Positions 7,380-13,695 of a stretch of DNA of 29,323 nucleotides are shown here, one piece after another. Position 1 is the first letter of the stretch. Every line of letters begins with the position of its first letter. Below the pieces are notes generated by a model. It did no database searches. It saw only the letters and a list, made by a program, of their open reading frames with translations, and was not told the DNA's origin. Origin of the DNA: Paenibacillaceae bacterium UBA6304 (GTDB lineage: Bacteria > Bacillota > Bacilli > Paenibacillales > Paenibacillaceae); assembly GCA_002439285.1 (NCBI GenBank), contig DJTQ01000264.1:1-29323 (forward strand), in the 5' to 3' direction. Made by a program: the position numbers and the translations under genes.

Positions 7380-8087
7380 ATGCAGATATTATACGATAAC
7401 GAGCCCTCAGGTTATGGAGGACAAGCCGTTACCTTCGATGTTAGTGAAGGGGAGAAACTCCATGTGCTCCATCCGGCACAAGTCATCGCCTTCAAGGGCC
7501 CGCCCGAATGCCGGAGCGACAAGCTCATGAATGTGAAGGGCATGTATCGCAAAAAAAAGCTGATCCGGGCCGACTTCACCGGCACCTGTCAATTCGTGGC
7601 GGCAATGCCGCCCTCCATTACGATGAAACCGATCCGGCTGACTACCGATAGTGATTTGCTGTATGACTTCCGGCATCTCTTTTTTTATACGGGCGGTGTT
7701 CGTATGGAAACCCGGATACTCAGCATGAAAAATATGATGATTACCCGCGATGCCGTAAAAATGAAGTTTTCCGGTGACGGACAAATTGGAATCCTGACGC
7801 AAGGCCAGGTGCTCGAACTCCCTCTCTATCCGGACCAGCCGTTGTACGTCGAGGCCGGCTGTGTGATTGCTTACCCCGACAACGCCAAGCTGGAATTGTC
7901 CGTTTACGGCAACCATCTGGCGAGCCAGCACATGAAGTACCAGTGGAAAATCACCGGCCACGGCTCGGTGCTAATCCAATCCGGCGGCGGAAGCCGGGAA
8001 CTGGAGCGCGATCTGGACAATAACGACGGGATCATTAAACGCTTCCTGCGAGAAGCGATTCCGTTCGGCGGCGTGTTTATCAAGTAG
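7380..8087 (+). CDS. AIM24 family protein
   Basis: The 235-residue soluble protein is a string of short beta strands with repeated Gly-containing turns (GQIGILTQGQVLELPLYPDQPLYVEAG, then ELSVYGN and TGHGSVLIQSGGGSRELE). It matches the AIM24/DUF124 beta-sandwich family, whose bacterial members have no established biochemical activity; the yeast namesake is a mitochondrial inner-membrane protein. There is no signal peptide or membrane helix. ATG at 7380 is chosen because GGAGGG lies 9 nt upstream; an in-frame TTG at 7350 lacks a ribosome binding site. The preceding membrane coiled-coil gene is the only likely operon partner. No terminator with a T-run was seen after it. Confidence 0.8.
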   Translation: MQILYDNEPSGYGGQAVTFDVSEGEKLHVLHPAQVIAFKGPPECRSDKLMNVKGMYRKKKLIRADFTGTCQFVAAMPPSITMKPIRLTTDSDLLYDFRHLFFYTGGVRMETRILSMKNMMITRDAVKMKFSGDGQIGILTQGQVLELPLYPDQPLYVEAGCVIAYPDNAKLELSVYGNHLASQHMKYQWKITGHGSVLIQSGGGSRELERDLDNNDGIIKRFLREAIPFGGVFIK

Positions 8088-8315
8088 GACAGCGCGGCTG
8101 TGCAGGTGTGGTTGGCTGTGAGGGGAAGGTCACGCGGGGCACGGGGCCGGACGGGGCCGGGCAGGTCCGGAGGACGTGGAGCCTGCTGACCTGCCGGGCT
8201 GCCCCGGAGACGGTTCTTCGCTGGGGACGCGCTTGCCGCGGAGGACGGGTAGATGCGAAGGAAGAGGAAAGCGTCGGGTTCACGCAGGCCACCTCCCTGC
8301 CCCAGTTGGTGCAAT
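8088..8315. other. GC-rich gene-free block
   Basis: This segment is visibly richer in G and C than its surroundings (for example CACGGGGCCGGACGGGGCC at about 8138-8157) and G-biased on the plus strand. It holds no ribosome binding site with a credible frame. A spaced inverted repeat, GGCAGGTC (8160-8167) and GACCTGCC (8188-8195), is present without a T-run. It may be decayed sequence or acquired DNA; nothing else was recognised. Confidence 0.5.
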
Positions 8316-8500
8316 TAGCTGTAAAACCTACAGTTAAATTGAGCTATAGGACCACTTTTTGCGAATTAACTGTAAAACCTCCAGCTAATTCTACGGTTTC
8401 GAACACTTTGGGACAGATTGGATACAAATAACTGTAGGTTTTCCAGTTAGTTTGATCGCAGAGTGCTAATCATCAAAAATAGCTGTAGGAAATACAGTTA
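8316..8500. repeat. Four-unit palindromic repeat cluster, copy 2 (51-62-51 spacing)
   Basis: Four 21-nt units of the same family as at 2728 start at 8316, 8367, 8429 and 8480. The arms are TARCTG with CAGYTA and the cores are TAGGTTTTM or TAGGAAATA. The offsets of 51, 62 and 51 nt are identical to those of copy 1, and the unit orientations (minus, minus, plus, plus) are the same, although the 30-, 41- and 30-nt linkers have diverged almost completely. Like copy 1 it lies between convergent genes. Confidence 0.85.
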
Positions 8501-8540
8501 ATTTCGCACGAGTTTGCTGATCCGGGGGCAACCGCGATGA

Positions 8541-8760
8541 ATACTTTGGTGCACTTAGTGTACTTTGGAGCATTAGAGTAACTTGGAGCATTAGAGTAAC
8601 TTGGTGCATTAGAGTAACTTGGTGCACATAGAATACTTTGGATCATTAGAGTACCTTGTAGCACCTTAGAGTTCTTTGGAGCACCCTAGAGTTCTTTGGA
8701 GCACCCTAGAGTTCTTTGGAGCACATTAGAGTTCTTTGGAGCACCTTAGAGTTCTTTGAC
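8541..8760. repeat. 18-20 bp degenerate tandem repeat array
   Basis: About eleven contiguous units follow the pattern TTAGAGTNCTTTGGAGCACC. The first half is made mainly of 18-nt versions (GAGTAACTTGGAGCATTA) and the second half of 20-nt versions (GAGTTCTTTGGAGCACCCTA). Neighbouring units are the most alike, as expected from local duplication. There are no spacers. Read on the minus strand the 18-nt part encodes a PSYSNA hexapeptide repeat, but without a ribosome binding site or typical start. Nothing identifiable lies between it and the terminator at 8882. Confidence 0.85.
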
Positions 8761-8881
8761 AATAGTGCACTGGGATTGGTTCCGATCGTGTCGGTCCGAT
8801 TGGCAGATCCCATTCGGACGGCACGGCTCGAGCCGGATCTCTCGACCAAAATCCCAGCGATTCGTTCTCAGCGCACAGAGC

Positions 8882-8934
8882 AAAAACGCGCTGCCCATCG
8901 GAGCACCTGGGTGCTTTGGGGCAACGCGTTTTTT
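8882..8934 (-). terminator. Terminator after the phosphodiester glycosidase gene
   Basis: A branched hairpin with outer stem AACGCG/CGCGTT, inner GCCC/GGGC and AGCAC/GTGCT pairings is flanked by AAAAA on one side and TTTTTT on the other. It lies just past the minus-strand stop codon at 8943 and could work in both directions. Confidence 0.75.
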
Positions 8935-8942
8935 GTGCCGGT

Positions 8943-10103
8943 TTATTTTTTGCCTGCATCAATATCCTGTGGACGAAGCCCTTCCCAAATGTTCGGGATG
9001 TCTACAGCATCCGGATCATCGAACACAAGGAATGCTGTCGGCAAATAACGTTCACCGTATTCGGAAGACGGCTTGTTGACGATTTCTCCGTCTTTGGTAG
9101 CCAATACCGTCGACGATCCTCCGTCCAGGTTGGCGGCAATGACCGCGCCATGATCCAGCATGATCTGCTGGACGTCGTACAGGCTGGCCCCGATGCTGTA
9201 TCCCGGCTGGCGTCCGTCGATAATGACGAACAGAACTGCGCCATCCTCTCTTTGGCCCATCGCCGTCCGCGGCGCGATGCCCCAGCCGTCCTTCTGGCTA
9301 CGGATCTGCCCTTTGCCGTTGACGATGATACGCGGCTGAAAGGTCACGGCTTCCTGAATGCCCAGGTTATCCAGCTCTTCGAGCGAATATTTACCGGCAA
9401 TCATCTTCCCTTGTTGATCCAGACCGACGATTTGGGTCGATGCATTCTTGCTGATGCCATTGTAATATAGCTTCCCTTGCGAGATGACGACGCCGATCGG
9501 CTTAAAGCCGTTGCCCTTCCAGTTCGGATCGGCAAATCCGCCACCGTTCACCCCGGCCACAGCACCGGTGCGGGCAACCATGCTGGATACCTTCTCTCCT
9601 TTGCCGCGCTTAGCCGGTACGCCTAGCCGAATTTTCGTCGGATCGTTCACCGTCAGCACGTAACCGCGATACCCGGTGCCGGATACTTCCTCTATTTCGA
9701 TCAGCGGTTTCTCCGCTTGTTCTTCCGTTTCTTCCAACAATGCAGGGAGATTGATCGTATGGGTATCTTTTTCCGTGCCCATATCGTCAAACTGCTTCTG
9801 ATATGCGGCTACCCTTTTGTCCAGTTCCGCTTGTCCAATGATATACTTTGCCCAGTGTCGATGCTGCGTCGTAATCAGGGTATCCGCCATAAGAAAACGA
9901 ACATTGTTGCCCGAAGGCGTAAAGAACAGCCAAATCAACGCAATTATCCCTAATAGCATCATGACCGTAATCATCCTGCCGACAAAATGAAGAAATCCTC
10001 CCTTTCGCCGTTTGTTCTTTCCCTTACGTTTGTTTGTTCCTTTTCCCCGCCTAACCGAAGACCGACTCGGCAATGCTGAAGATTCGGGCTGCATAACTTG
10101 CAT
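8943..10103 (-). CDS. Membrane-anchored phosphodiester glycosidase (NAGPA domain) protein
   Basis: The 386-residue protein has a strongly basic N-terminal tail (RRGKGTNKRKGKNKRRKGG), one membrane helix (about residues 43-62) and an extracytoplasmic C-terminal NAGPA/DUF2233 domain. Domain signatures are AVAGVNGGGFAD, the RTAMG strand followed by VLFVIIDGRQPGYS, and the AANLDGGSSTVLA motif. Relatives remove N-acetylglucosamine from phosphodiesters or occur in exopolysaccharide clusters, so an envelope-glycan substrate is likely but unproven. ATG at 10103 is chosen because TTAGGAGAG lies 6 nt upstream; an in-frame GTG 18 nt earlier overlaps that ribosome binding site. It stands alone, with a possible ECF-type promoter at 10150-10176 and a terminator at 8882. 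Confidence 0.88.
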   Translation of the reverse strand: MQVMQPESSALPSRSSVRRGKGTNKRKGKNKRRKGGFLHFVGRMITVMMLLGIIALIWLFFTPSGNNVRFLMADTLITTQHRHWAKYIIGQAELDKRVAAYQKQFDDMGTEKDTHTINLPALLEETEEQAEKPLIEIEEVSGTGYRGYVLTVNDPTKIRLGVPAKRGKGEKVSSMVARTGAVAGVNGGGFADPNWKGNGFKPIGVVISQGKLYYNGISKNASTQIVGLDQQGKMIAGKYSLEELDNLGIQEAVTFQPRIIVNGKGQIRSQKDGWGIAPRTAMGQREDGAVLFVIIDGRQPGYSIGASLYDVQQIMLDHGAVIAANLDGGSSTVLATKDGEIVNKPSSEYGERYLPTAFLVFDDPDAVDIPNIWEGLRPQDIDAGKK

Positions 10104-10149
10104 GCTTACTCTCCTAACCACTTGCCTTGATTTCCTTGCTATTCATGTA

Positions 10150-10176
10150 AACGTCCGGTATAAAAGAAAAGTTTCA
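10150..10176 (-). promoter_or_regulatory. Candidate ECF sigma promoter for the glycosidase gene
   Basis: Minus-strand TGAAAC (10171-10176), followed by TTTT, and CGTT (10150-10153) are separated by 17 nt, resembling the sigma-W-type TGAAAC/CGT consensus. The predicted start is about 40 nt before the ribosome binding site and ATG at 10103. A TATACC lies in the spacer but has no matching -35. Envelope-stress control of an envelope glycosidase would make sense; this is inference. Confidence 0.4.
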
Positions 10177-10225
10177 TTTCGCTACGCTGAAATTCCCAAA
10201 CCCATACTGCATTATTTTGAACGAT

Positions 10226-10266
10226 AAAAACACATCAATCCCTTGGTTTTAAGGGACTGATGTGTT
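10226..10266 (-). terminator. Second terminator downstream of the rhodanese operon
   Basis: Outer stem AACACATCA/TGATGTGTT and inner CCCTT/AAGGG form a strong hairpin, followed on the minus strand by TTTTTATCG. It lies beyond the first terminator of the operon and before the glycosidase promoter region. Confidence 0.7.
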
Positions 10267-10274
10267 CGAGCTCG

Positions 10275-10296
10275 TAAAAAAGCGGCAGGCCGCTTT
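10275..10296 (-). terminator. Terminator overlapping the stop codon of the second rhodanese gene
   Basis: On the minus strand AAAGCGG, loop CCTG, CCGCTTT is followed by TTTTACG. The stem begins at the stop codon of the gene ending at 10295, a compact end for the operon. Confidence 0.7.
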
Positions 10297-10666
10297 ATGC
10301 GCAAAATTTTCCGCGTACCGCGTATATCTCTCGGAAGCCTTGGCTTTTTAGGAGTCTTGCGGCTTTTTTGCTTTGATGCGCGCTGTCCGAAAGGATTACG
10401 ACCGGTTCATCCGGGGACAACTCTTTGTTCCAGAGGTACGGAAGCCTTCCTATCGAAATGTTGATCGCGCCGCTGACATGACACTGTTCATAAAGGAACG
10501 CATCGCGGACATCGACCATCTTAGCCAGACCGGCCAGTTCGGGCGTCTCTTGAAGCTTGCTCGCTTCCACGTAAGCCAGCCCTTTCACGGGCCAAAAGCG
10601 ACGCACCAGCCATAAGCCTGCGGCGGCGCCAACGCATAGAAGAACGGCATATGTCACTATCATCAT
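10295..10666 (-). CDS. Membrane-anchored rhodanese-like protein lacking the catalytic cysteine
   Basis: The 123-residue protein has an N-terminal membrane helix (residues 1-20) and one rhodanese domain with the usual VDVRD strand-loop (about 51-55) and HVSGAINISIGRLP (63-76). Aligned to its upstream neighbour, the active-site loop CRSGGRS is replaced by SDSAHQS (93-99): the persulfide-carrying Cys is Ser93 and the loop Arg is Gln98. Sulfur transfer through a loop persulfide is therefore not expected, and a binding or scaffold role is more likely. It follows the active rhodanese gene by 4 nt with no clear ribosome binding site of its own, so translation is probably coupled. It is the last gene of the CstR-type operon. 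Confidence 0.85.
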   Translation of the reverse strand: MMIVTYAVLLCVGAAAGLWLVRRFWPVKGLAYVEASKLQETPELAGLAKMVDVRDAFLYEQCHVSGAINISIGRLPYLWNKELSPDEPVVILSDSAHQSKKAARLLKSQGFREIYAVRGKFCA

Positions 10667-10670
10667 GACT

Positions 10671-10982
10671 TTAAACCAGTTCGCCTCTCCAGGCCAATAA
10701 GCCGCCGGTCATATTGACAACCTTATACCCTGCCTCTGAGAGCAATTCACAGGCCAGCCCGCTGCGTCCACCACTTCGGCATACTACAAACCATTCCTGC
10801 TCCGGATCAAGCTCTTCACATCTCTCGGGCAACTGACCAAGCGGAATATGCTTAGCGCCGCGGATATGGCCTTCCTCCCACTCCATATCCTCCCTTACAT
10901 CAACAATATTCAGAACCTCTCCGCTTTGCAGTCGCTCTGCCAGTTCCTGAGCTGAAATTTCCTTTTCCGGTTGAAAACCCAT
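10671..10982 (-). CDS. Rhodanese-like sulfurtransferase
   Basis: The 103-residue single-domain rhodanese has VDVREDMEWEEGHIRGAKHIPLG and an intact CRSGGRS active-site loop with catalytic Cys68. Single-domain rhodaneses carry persulfide sulfur and, in CstR-regulated operons, help clear sulfide or persulfide. It is second in an operon after the CstR-type repressor (62-nt gap) and 4 nt before a degenerate membrane rhodanese. ATG at 10982 is preferred over TTG at 10988: the AAGGAG is 11 nt from the ATG, but only 5 nt from the TTG. There is no export signal, so it should be cytoplasmic. Confidence 0.9.
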   Translation of the reverse strand: MGFQPEKEISAQELAERLQSGEVLNIVDVREDMEWEEGHIRGAKHIPLGQLPERCEELDPEQEWFVVCRSGGRSGLACELLSEAGYKVVNMTGGLLAWRGELV

Positions 10983-11044
10983 GTTCAAGTCATCTCCTTG
11001 TGCATCGAATTGTTATTCCTTATTCCGAGCATTGATCAATATAT

Positions 11045-11311
11045 TTAACGACTCTTTACCAACAGCTCAACGGCCTCCCGGACCAGCTTATCCGTATTAT
11101 GGCCTTCGGCTTGCTCCTTCAATAGACACTCCTGCAAGTTATCCGCCACGATTTGCGCAATTGCCTTATCCGAAGCATTTCGGACCGCGGAAAGCTGGCT
11201 CACGACGTCTTTACAGGATTTTCCTTCCTCCATCAGACGCAGTACTCCGCGCACTTGGCCCTCAATCCGCTTTAAGCGCCGCTTTAAATCTTCCGAGTAT
11301 TGAACCTCCAT
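11045..11311 (-). CDS. cstR: CstR-type persulfide-sensing repressor (CsoR family)
   Basis: The 88-residue all-helical protein belongs to the CsoR/RcnR (DUF156) family, with RRLKRIEGQVRGVLRLMEEG near the N-terminus. Cys33 and Cys62 are present, 29 residues apart as in Staphylococcus aureus CstR. The position of the copper-ligating His of CsoR is Asn58. That pattern fits persulfide sensing rather than Cu(I) binding, and agrees with the two rhodanese genes that follow. Start ATG 11311 has GGAGG 8 nt upstream; an ATG at 11326 lacks a ribosome binding site and would use the GGAGG as coding sequence. A near-consensus promoter (11356-11384) and a palindromic operator (11338-11353) precede it, indicating autoregulation. 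Confidence 0.9.
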   Translation of the reverse strand: MEVQYSEDLKRRLKRIEGQVRGVLRLMEEGKSCKDVVSQLSAVRNASDKAIAQIVADNLQECLLKEQAEGHNTDKLVREAVELLVKSR

Positions 11312-11337
11312 TGCAGTTTCCTCCATTCAGAGTACGA

Positions 11338-11353
11338 ATACCCCCATGGGTAT
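11338..11353. promoter_or_regulatory. CsoR/CstR-type operator
   Basis: The sequence ATACCCCCATGGGTAT is a palindrome with arms ATACCC and GGGTAT around CCAT, the A/T-flanked C-tract/G-tract form bound by CsoR-family repressors. It covers the predicted transcription start of the cstR operon, so bound repressor would block RNA polymerase. Confidence 0.8.
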
Positions 11354-11355
11354 TT

Positions 11356-11384
11356 ATGATAATGAAGTAGAAAGCTTTTGTCAA
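11356..11384 (-). promoter_or_regulatory. Sigma-A promoter of the cstR-rhodanese operon
   Basis: On the minus strand TTGACA (11379-11384) and TATCAT (11356-11361) are separated by exactly 17 nt. The start falls near 11349, inside the operator. This is the best-matched promoter of the window together with that of ctaC. Confidence 0.85.
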
Positions 11385-11477
11385 TTTTGACGCAGGATAA
11401 GAGTAATATCAGTGATTTGACTTAGGCCACAGCATGTCATGCTCATACTTTCAGCCATCCTCGCTGTTGGCTTCCAA

Positions 11478-11525
11478 CAAAAAAGCCTCCACCCCGAAAG
11501 CGCCCGCGTTCGGAATGAAAGCTTT
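11478..11525 (-). terminator. Probable terminator after the phosphatase gene
   Basis: On the minus strand an imperfect hairpin with outer AAAGC/GCTTT and inner CCGAA/TTCGG pairings leads into a run of six T residues, about 30 nt past the stop codon at 11552. Confidence 0.5.
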
Positions 11526-11551
11526 ACAGCCTCATGTTTGAATTACAACCA

Positions 11552-12046
11552 CTACTCAATTTGTGATAACTTCTCTTGCCGAATCCGCTCCAGCAACGCC
11601 CGGCATCCCTTACCCACCAAGTCGTAGGTCTCATCAAAATCGCCCGTAAAGTACGGGTCCGGGACTTCTTTAAGCACGGCATCGGGAACCAGATCCAGCA
11701 GCTTGATGATCTTGGCATCGGCTTGTCGTGCCAGTGCTTTCAGATCCAGCTCATTCTGGTTGTCCATCGCTACAATATAGTCAAACTTCGTAAAGTCATC
11801 TACAGCTACTTGACGCGCCTGCAGTCCCACGTAGGGTATGCCGTATTGATCCAGAATGGATCTTGTCCCCTGGTGCGGCGGCTTACCAATATGCCAGTTC
11901 CCGGTTCCCGCCGAATCGATCAGGAAGTATTGCTCCAGCTTGTCCTGAACCACCAAATGCCGAAACATGGCTTCCGCCATCGGAGAACGGCAAATATTCC
12001 CCAAGCAGACGAACAGAACGCCTACTTTATTATTGTTATCGTTCAT
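11552..12046 (-). CDS. Low-molecular-weight protein tyrosine phosphatase
   Basis: The 164-residue protein is of normal family length. The P-loop CLGNICRS (residues 14-21) gives nucleophile Cys14 and phosphate-binding Arg20, followed by PMAEA. The general-acid loop VPDPYF supplies Asp130, and IDSAGTGNWHIGKPP is the usual conserved segment. Bacterial LMW-PTPs dephosphorylate tyrosine or arginine phosphate on proteins (YwlE type) or control polysaccharide tyrosine kinases. The third P-loop residue is Gly16 and the one before Cys19 is Ile18; in this family such a residue helps choose phospho-tyrosine versus phospho-arginine, but I would not assign specificity. ATG 12046 has GAGGTGA 8 nt upstream. 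It is monocistronic, with a probable terminator at 11478. Confidence 0.93.
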   Translation of the reverse strand: MNDNNNKVGVLFVCLGNICRSPMAEAMFRHLVVQDKLEQYFLIDSAGTGNWHIGKPPHQGTRSILDQYGIPYVGLQARQVAVDDFTKFDYIVAMDNQNELDLKALARQADAKIIKLLDLVPDAVLKEVPDPYFTGDFDETYDLVGKGCRALLERIRQEKLSQIE

Positions 12047-12111
12047 TTATTTTCACCTCATGTCAGATACTACTATAGGTCCCTGCTCTAGACAACCATA
12101 CAGACCCTCCA

Positions 12112-12140
12112 CAAAAAGAGAAAGAGCCTGTGTATCACAG
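12112..12140 (-). terminator. Weak terminator candidate at the end of the ABC operon
   Basis: On the minus strand CTGTG-ATA-CACAG is followed by GCTCTTTCTCTTTTTG. The stem is only five pairs, so this is tentative. It lies about 45 nt after the last gene of the operon. Confidence 0.35.
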
Positions 12141-12184
12141 ACCCGTTCTAACAAACGCTTATCAGCAATGTACTCACAACAAGC

Positions 12185-12385
12185 TTATGCTTTTGACCGG
12201 CTACGGCCGATTTGAAACAACCCGAAGAGCATAAAGCCAATGCCACATCCGGTCATTAGCCCCATCGCGAAATCAGGGATATTGTAATCTCCGCGGCGCA
12301 AAATAATAGTTGCACAAATTAGCAGCAATCCGATTAAGTTGGTAATTTGTCCGAATTTCATTGTCTTTGACATTGGCTTTTTCAT
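12185..12385 (-). CDS. Small two-helix membrane protein (unknown function)
   Basis: This 66-residue protein has two hydrophobic helices (about residues 12-29 and 38-58) joined by a short RRGDYNIPDF loop, and basic ends, so both termini should face the cytoplasm. I do not recognise a named family. It begins 14 nt after the stop codon of the ABC permease gene with GGGAG about 9 nt before the ATG, so it is the last gene of that operon and could be an accessory subunit or a self-standing membrane protein carried along. Confidence 0.7.
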   Translation of the reverse strand: MKKPMSKTMKFGQITNLIGLLLICATIILRRGDYNIPDFAMGLMTGCGIGFMLFGLFQIGRSRSKA

Positions 12386-12399
12386 CCTCGGTCACTCCC

Positions 12400-13695
12400 T
12401 TATATTTTATAAGCTCTCATTGCTTTGCGAAGCTCTTTAAGACTCGGACGCTTGCCGTATAGCAGTACGCCCGTGCGGTAAATCTTAGCGGACAGCCAGC
12501 CGAAGATGAGAATCGCAACGATCAGGATCGCCATCGAAATCAGAATTTCCCAAACCGGCGTATTACCGAGACCGACCCGTACAATCATGGATACCGGCGA
12601 GAAGAACGGGATATAATTGCTTACCTTGAGCAACGTCGAATTCGGAGCTGCCATACTAAAGATACCGATATAAAACGCAGCCAGCGACAGCATCGTGATC
12701 GGCATAATCGCCTGACCCAACTCTTCCGTGCGGCTTACCAGCGATCCTATAGCAGCAAACAGCGTCGCATAAAGGAAATACCCGAGGATATAAAAGATAA
12801 GGCCGAATACCAGTACTTCAACGCTAATTTGCGACAAATCCATATTAAAATCGGCCAGAACGGGACGGTTGTGAGGAAGCGCCACGTTAATCGCGATCAC
12901 CGCTGCAAAAATGACGATCTGGAACAATCCGATAAAGAACATGCCGATAATTTTGCCGAACATTTGAGCCATTGGCGATACGCTGGTGATCAGGATCTCC
13001 ATGATGCGGGAGCTCTTCTCCGCCGTTACTTCCGCCGCGATCATATTCCCTGTCATCATTATGGTCATGAAGAACAGGATGACCAGCACGTAGACGATCA
13101 CGTAATTAATCGTTGCCGCTTTTTCCGGTTTAACCTCTCCACTCGCGCCTGTAGCTTCCCCTCCGGAAACCGCCTGCTTTATCGCCTCGATTTGAACGGG
13201 GGATGTCAACGCGGCGAGCTGTTCGTCGCTCAGCGTTCCTTTGGTGATATATTCCGCCTTTACGCTCTGCAGAGCGGATTGCAGCGAGGCTTGCAGCCCC
13301 TGCGATATGCTATCCTTCTTGGAGATGTAGGTAACAGTCGGAAACGCGCCTTCGGTGCCTTCTCCAAACTGCAGATATCCATCTATTTTTCCATTCTCGA
13401 TATCGTTCTGAAGCACCTGCTCATCCGCCTGATCGTATTCCACCAGCGTGAACCCGGTAGCTCCCTGCCCCTGCTTCTCTTGGTAAGCTATCAACGAACC
13501 GGCCAGTTCGGGTTGATTACTATGAATGAGCCCGATGGCTGCGGGGCCGTCATCCCCGGTAAATTTATCGATGAAATACGGTACATTCATACCGACCGTA
13601 ACAAGCAAGGCCAAGATCAAGGTAGTAATCGTAAATGATTTCGCTCTAATTTTATTCAGAAAAGTAAATCCGATCACCGTGCTCATTTTATTCAT
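12400..13695 (-). CDS. ABC-2 type permease (NatB/YhaP-like)
   Basis: The roughly 431-residue membrane protein has one N-terminal helix (about residues 18-38), a large extracytoplasmic domain (about 40-190) and five or six helices in the C-terminal half, the layout of the ABC-2 permeases of the NatB/YhaP group. It pairs with the ATPase gene immediately upstream; the two overlap (ATGAATAA junction at 13688-13695), a sign of translational coupling. NatAB-type systems export sodium or small hydrophobic compounds, but this substrate is unknown. ATG 13695 is taken as start because GGGTGA lies 5 nt upstream; GTG at 13704 and ATG at 13686 are alternatives. Confidence 0.88.
   Translation of the reverse strand: MNKMSTVIGFTFLNKIRAKSFTITTLILALLVTVGMNVPYFIDKFTGDDGPAAIGLIHSNQPELAGSLIAYQEKQGQGATGFTLVEYDQADEQVLQNDIENGKIDGYLQFGEGTEGAFPTVTYISKKDSISQGLQASLQSALQSVKAEYITKGTLSDEQLAALTSPVQIEAIKQAVSGGEATGASGEVKPEKAATINYVIVYVLVILFFMTIMMTGNMIAAEVTAEKSSRIMEILITSVSPMAQMFGKIIGMFFIGLFQIVIFAAVIAINVALPHNRPVLADFNMDLSQISVEVLVFGLIFYILGYFLYATLFAAIGSLVSRTEELGQAIMPITMLSLAAFYIGIFSMAAPNSTLLKVSNYIPFFSPVSMIVRVGLGNTPVWEILISMAILIVAILIFGWLSAKIYRTGVLLYGKRPSLKELRKAMRAYKI

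Noticed and set aside
8473..8664. 63-residue minus-strand frame with PSYSNA hexapeptide repeats
   Set aside because: The repeats come from the 18-nt phase of the tandem array, which is lost when units become 20 nt long; there is no ribosome binding site.
8541..8760. Tandem array as CRISPR
   Set aside because: The units are contiguous with no spacers.
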